From Micromussa lordhowensis (taxonomy: Eukaryota; Cnidaria; Anthozoa; Scleractinia; Lobophylliidae), in contig OZ026603.1 of the NCBI GenBank assembly GCA_964020085.1, positions 5,500,993 through 5,564,992 on the forward strand: a DNA stretch of 64,000 bases. The letters run 5' to 3'. A model generated the notes under the pieces. The model was not told the origin of the DNA. It saw only the letters and a list, made by a program, of their open reading frames with translations, and ran no database searches. The position numbers were made by a program, and so were the translations under genes. This document shows, piece after piece, positions 60,801 to 64,000 of the stretch (position 1 is the first letter of the stretch; each line of letters opens with the position of its first letter).

Positions 60801-61620
60801 GGCGCCAGGGTGTTTTTTCTGGCCTTCTTTTTGCAGTAGTTTCCCCTGGTCCCAACTTTGCAGAATTTCAGAAAACGCGCGCTGGGGGTCCCCTTGGCAA
60901 ATTTGACATAGCTCGGCTTCACGGGCACTTTAAGAGGCGCGGTTTGCAGCAAAATGTTCTGCTAGGTTGGCACTTCAAGGCAATCCTAGTTAGAACATGA
61001 TGGCATTGGCGCCAGGGTGTTTTTTCTGGCCTTCTTTTTGCAGTAGTTTCCCCTGGTCCCAACTTTGCAGAATTTCAGGAAACGCGCGCTGGGGGTCCCC
61101 TTGGCAAATTTGACATAGCTCGGCTTCACGGGCACTTTAAAAGGCGCGGTTTGCAGCAAAATGTTCTGCTAGGTTGGCACTTCAAGGAAATTTTAGTTAA
61201 AACATGATGGCATTGGCGCCAGGGTGTTTTTTCTGGCCTTCTTTTTGCAGTAGTTTCCCCTGGTCCCAACTTTGCAGAATTTCAGAAAACGCGCGCTGGG
61301 GGTCCCCTTGGCAAATTTGACATAGCTCGGCTTCACGGGCACTTTAAGAGGCGCAGTTTGCAGCAAAATGTTCTGCTAGGTTAGCACTTGAAGGAAATCG
61401 TAGTTAGAACATGATGGCATTGGCGCCAGGGTGTTTTTTCTGGCCTTCCTTTTTGCAGTAGTTTCCCCTGGTCTCAACTTTGCAGAATTTCAGAAAACGC
61501 GCGCTGGGGATCCCCTTGGCAAATTTGACATAGCTCGGCTTCACGGGCACTTTAAGAGGCGCGGTTTGCAGCAAAATGTTCTGCTTGGTCGGCACTTCAA
61601 GGAAATCCTAGTTAGAACAT
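54801..61620 (+). repeat. Irregular 4/5/6-unit HOR region
   Basis: A marker pair, CCTGGTCTCAAC + CTGGGGATCC or its variants, then CTAGGTCGGC and ACATGG in the tail, recurs along the region. CATGG falls at 54995, 56237, 58098, 59133 and 61618, at spacings of about 6, 9, 5 and 12 units. CATGTTGGC units lie at 55409, 56651, 57271, 58512, 59548 and 59961. GTTTCAAGC lies near 56598, 57218 and 58459, and CTAGGATGGC near 55171, 57031, 57859 and 58893. Two units near 57066 and 57893 have a T5 tract, 827 bp apart. TTTGAGTTAAAAC tails are confined to this region. The blocks look shuffled from a common pool by unequal exchange. Confidence 0.8.
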
Positions 61621-62451
61621 GGTGGCAGTGGCGCCAGGGTGTTTTTTCTGGCCTTCTTTTTGCAGTAGTTTCCCCTGGTCCCAACTTTGCAGAATTTCAG
61701 AAAACGCGCGCTGGGGGTCCCCTTGGCAAATTTGACATAGCTCGGCTTCACGGGCACTTTAAGAGGCGCGGTTTGCAGCAAAATGTTCTGCTAGGTTGGC
61801 ACTTGAAGGAAATATTAGTTAGAACATGATGGCATTGGCGCCAGGGTGTTTTTTCTGGCCTTCTTTTTGCAGTAGTTTCCCCTGGTCCCAACTTTGCAGA
61901 ATTTCAGAAAACGCGCGCTGGGGGTCCCCTTGGCAAATTTGACATAGCTCGGCTTCACGGGCACTTTAAGAGGCGCGGTTTCCAGCAAAATGTTCTGCTA
62001 GATTGGCACTTCAAGGAAATCCTAGTTAGAAAATGTTGGCATTGGCGCCAGGGTGTTTTTTCTGGCCTTCTTTTTGCAGTAGTTTCCCCTGGTCCCAACT
62101 TTGCAGAATTTCAGAAAACGCGCGCTGGGGGTCCCCTTGGCAAATTTGACATAGCTCGGCTTCACGGGCACTTTGAGAGGCGCGGTTTGCAGCAAAATGT
62201 TCTGCTAGGTTGGCACTTCAAGGAAATTTTAGTTAAAACATGATGGCATTGGCGCCAGGGTGTTTTTTTTGGCCTTCTTTTTGCAGTAGTTTCCCCTGGT
62301 CCCAACTTTGCAGAATTTCAGAAAACGCGCGCTGGGGGTCCCCTTGGCAAATTTGACATAGCTCGGCTTCACGGGCACTTTAAGAGGCGCGGTTTGCAGC
62401 AAAATGTTCTGCTAGGTTGGCACTTCAAGGAAATCCTAGTTAAAACATGAT

Positions 62452-62533
62452 GGCATTGGCGCCAGGGTGTTTTTTTTGCAGCAAAATGTTCTGCTAGGTT
62501 GGCACTTTAAGGAAATATTAGTTAGAACATGAT
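62452..62533 (+). repeat. 82-bp truncated monomer (125-bp internal deletion)
   Basis: The unit reads GGCGCCAGGGTG, eight Ts, then GCAGCAAAATG. Unit positions 24-148 are missing, joining the T6 tract to the TTT of GGTTTGCAGC. Up to three Ts of microhomology at the breakpoints make the exact junction ambiguous. The entire conserved core is lost, while the variable tail (state AT at 191-192) is kept. It is the only such unit in the window. Confidence 0.95.
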
Positions 62534-63982
62534 GGCATTGGCGTCAGGGTGTTTTTTCTGGCCTTCTTTTTGCAGTAGTTTCCCCTGGTCCCAACTTTGC
62601 AGAATTTCAGAAAACGCGCGCTGGGGGTCTCCTTGGCAAATTTTACATAGCTCGGCTTCACGGGCACTTTAAGAGGCGCGCTTTGCAGCAAAATGTTCTG
62701 CTAGGTTGGCACTTGAAGGAAATCCTAGTTAGAACATGATGGCATTGGCGCCAGGGTGTTTTTTCTGGCCTTCTTTTTGCAGTAGTTTCCCCTGGTCCCA
62801 ACTTTGCAGAATTTCAGAAAACGCGCGCTGGGGGTCCCCTTGGCAAATTTGACATAGCTCGGCTTCACGGGCACTTTAAGAGCCGCGGTTTGCAGCAAAA
62901 TGTTCTGCTAGGCTGGCACTTGAAGGAAATGCTAGTTAAAACATGATGGCATTGGCGCCAGGGTGTTTTTTCTGGCCTTCTTTTTGCAGTAGTTTCTCCT
63001 AGTCCCAACTTTGCAGAATTTCAGAAAACGCGCGCTGGGGGTCCCCTTGGCAAATTTGACATAGCTCGGCTTTACGGGCATTTTAAGAGGCGCGGTTTCC
63101 AGCAAAATGTTCTGCTAGGTTGGCACTTCAAGGAAATCCTAGTTAGAACATGATGGCATTGGCGCCAGGGTGTTTTCTCTGGCCTTCTTTTTGCAGTAGT
63201 TTCCCCTGGTCCCAACTTTGCAGAATTTCAGAAAACGCGCGCTGGGGGTCCCCTTGGCAAATTTGACATAGCTCGGCTTCACGGGCACTTTAAGAGGCGC
63301 AGTTTGCAGCAAAATGTTCTACTGGGTTGGCACTTTAAGGAAATCTTAGTTAGAACATGATGGCATTGGCGCCAGGGTGTTTTTTCTGGCCTTCTTTTTG
63401 CAGTAGTTTCCCCTGGTCCCAACTTTGCAGAATTTCAGAAAACGCGCGCTGGGGGTCCCCTTGGCAAATTTGACATAGCTCGGCTTCACGGGCACTTTAA
63501 GAGGCGCGGTTTGCAGCAAAATGTTCTGCTAGGTTGGCACTTGAAGGAAATTTTAGTTAGAACATGATGGCATTGGCGCCAGGGTGTTTTTTTTGGCCTT
63601 CTTTTTGCAGTAGTTTCCCCTGGTCCCAACTTTGCAGAATTTCAGAAAACGCGCGCTGGGGGTCCCCTTTGCAAATTTGACATAGCTCCGCTTCACGGGC
63701 ACTTTAAGAGGCGCGGTTTGCAGCAAAATGGTTTGCTAGGTTGGCACTTCAAGGAAATCCTAGTTAGAACATGATGGCATTGGCGCCAGGGTGTTTTTTC
63801 TGGCCTTCTTTTTGCAGTAGTTTCCCCTGGTCCCAACTTTGCAGAATTTCAGAAAACGCGCGCTGGGGGTCCCCTTGGCAAATTTGACATAGCTCGGCTT
63901 CACGGGCACTTTAAGAGGCGCAGTTTGCAGGAAAATGTTCTACTAGGTTGGCACTTTAAGGAAATCTTAGTTAGAACATGAT

Positions 63983-64000
63983 GGCATTGGCGCCAGGGTG
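63983..64000 (+). repeat. Partial monomer at the window edge
   Basis: These are the first 18 bp of the 311th unit (GGCATTGGCG followed by CCAGGGTG), cut by the end of the window rather than by a real array boundary. Confidence 0.95.

Larger units (their letters stand above)
1..64000 (+). repeat. Satellite DNA array, 207-bp monomer, about 310 head-to-tail copies
   Basis: The landmark GGCATTGGCG (often GACATTGGCG) recurs every 207 bp from base 1 to base 63983, always in the same orientation. Tracking its phase gives 310 complete units plus 18 bp: 304 of 206-209 bp, five of 189-190 bp and one of 82 bp. Units differ mostly by a few substitutions, concentrated in the 3' tail. I saw no inversion, inserted mobile element, telomere-type repeat, tRNA or unique sequence anywhere. 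Arrays this long and uniform are typical of eukaryotic centromeric, pericentromeric or other constitutive heterochromatin; that placement is inference. 207 bp also falls in the usual range of nucleosome repeat lengths. I do not recognise the family, so the species stays undetermined. Both ends of the window lie inside the array, so its true length exceeds 64 kb. Confidence 0.98.
61621..64000 (+). repeat. Right-end mixed units, array continues past the window
   Basis: Standard units include the 82-bp truncated monomer (62452-62533). Units near 62995-63310 repeat the marker pair of the 46-51 kb region: TTTCTCCTAGTCCC, GGCTTTACGGGCATTTTAAG, then TGTTTTCTCT at 63171 and GCGCAGTTTGC. The last unit is cut by the window edge after GGCGCCAGGGTG, and the array clearly continues. 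Confidence 0.8.

Noticed and set aside
1..64000. CRISPR array
   Set aside because: The 207-bp units follow each other directly. No short repeats separate unique spacers, and no cas genes are present.
1..64000. Tandem rRNA, histone or snRNA gene cluster
   Set aside because: The unit is too short for a gene plus spacer, and contains no rRNA, tRNA A/B box pair, 5S-type internal promoter or histone coding sequence that I can recognise.
1..64000. Assignment to a species or named satellite family
   Set aside because: Unit length and composition would fit several eukaryotic lineages, and no diagnostic motif decides between them without a database search.

Overview
The whole window is one satellite DNA array. 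From base 1 to base 64000 a single unit of about 207 bp repeats head to tail in one orientation. No unique flanking DNA, gene, RNA gene or transposable element interrupts it. Walking the phase of the landmark GGCATTGGCG gives 310 complete units (1-63982) plus 18 bp of a 311th. Of the 310, 304 are 206-209 bp, five are 189-190 bp (one recurring 17-bp deletion, 36.7-40.5 kb) and one is 82 bp (125-bp deletion, 62452-62533). Small indels sum to +22 bp, so 310 x 207 + 22 - 85 - 125 = 63982, which closes the account exactly. This size and homogeneity point to eukaryotic heterochromatin or a centromere-type satellite. Consensus GC is about 50% (103 of 207), with eight CpGs per unit. I do not recognise the family and cannot name the organism.

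The array is a patchwork of local higher-order repeats (HORs) in which sets of variant units recur. In order: a 9-unit offset (1864 bp) at 1-2.86 kb; a dimer at 5.9-6.8 kb; two separate tandem tetramers at 7.0-8.66 and 8.66-10.3 kb; a tandem hexamer (1244 bp) at 11.7-14.2 kb; a decamer (2070 bp) with nested 6+4 structure at 16.0-19.9 kb; a 12-unit offset (2484 bp) at 21.2-25.65 kb; a 9-unit offset (1862 bp) at 26.2-28.7 kb; a hexamer with four register marks at 30.6-34.4 kb; a 13-unit HOR and its 16-unit expanded derivative at 34.5-40.4 kb; a tetramer register at 41.5-46.1 kb; weakly structured units at 46.1-54.8 kb; an irregular 4/5/6-unit pattern at 54.8-61.6 kb; and a mixed end that holds the 82-bp unit.

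Within the unit, positions about 40-165 are nearly invariant, while the 3' tail (about 180-207) and the first 12 bases carry most variation. The most striking site is a dinucleotide (191-192) inside GGAAAT-NN-TAG, which takes at least 12 of the 16 possible states while its neighbours stay fixed. Open reading frames of 61-134 codons exist on both strands. They follow from the unit being 69 codons long, recur in every copy and are broken by single-base length changes, so I annotate no coding gene.
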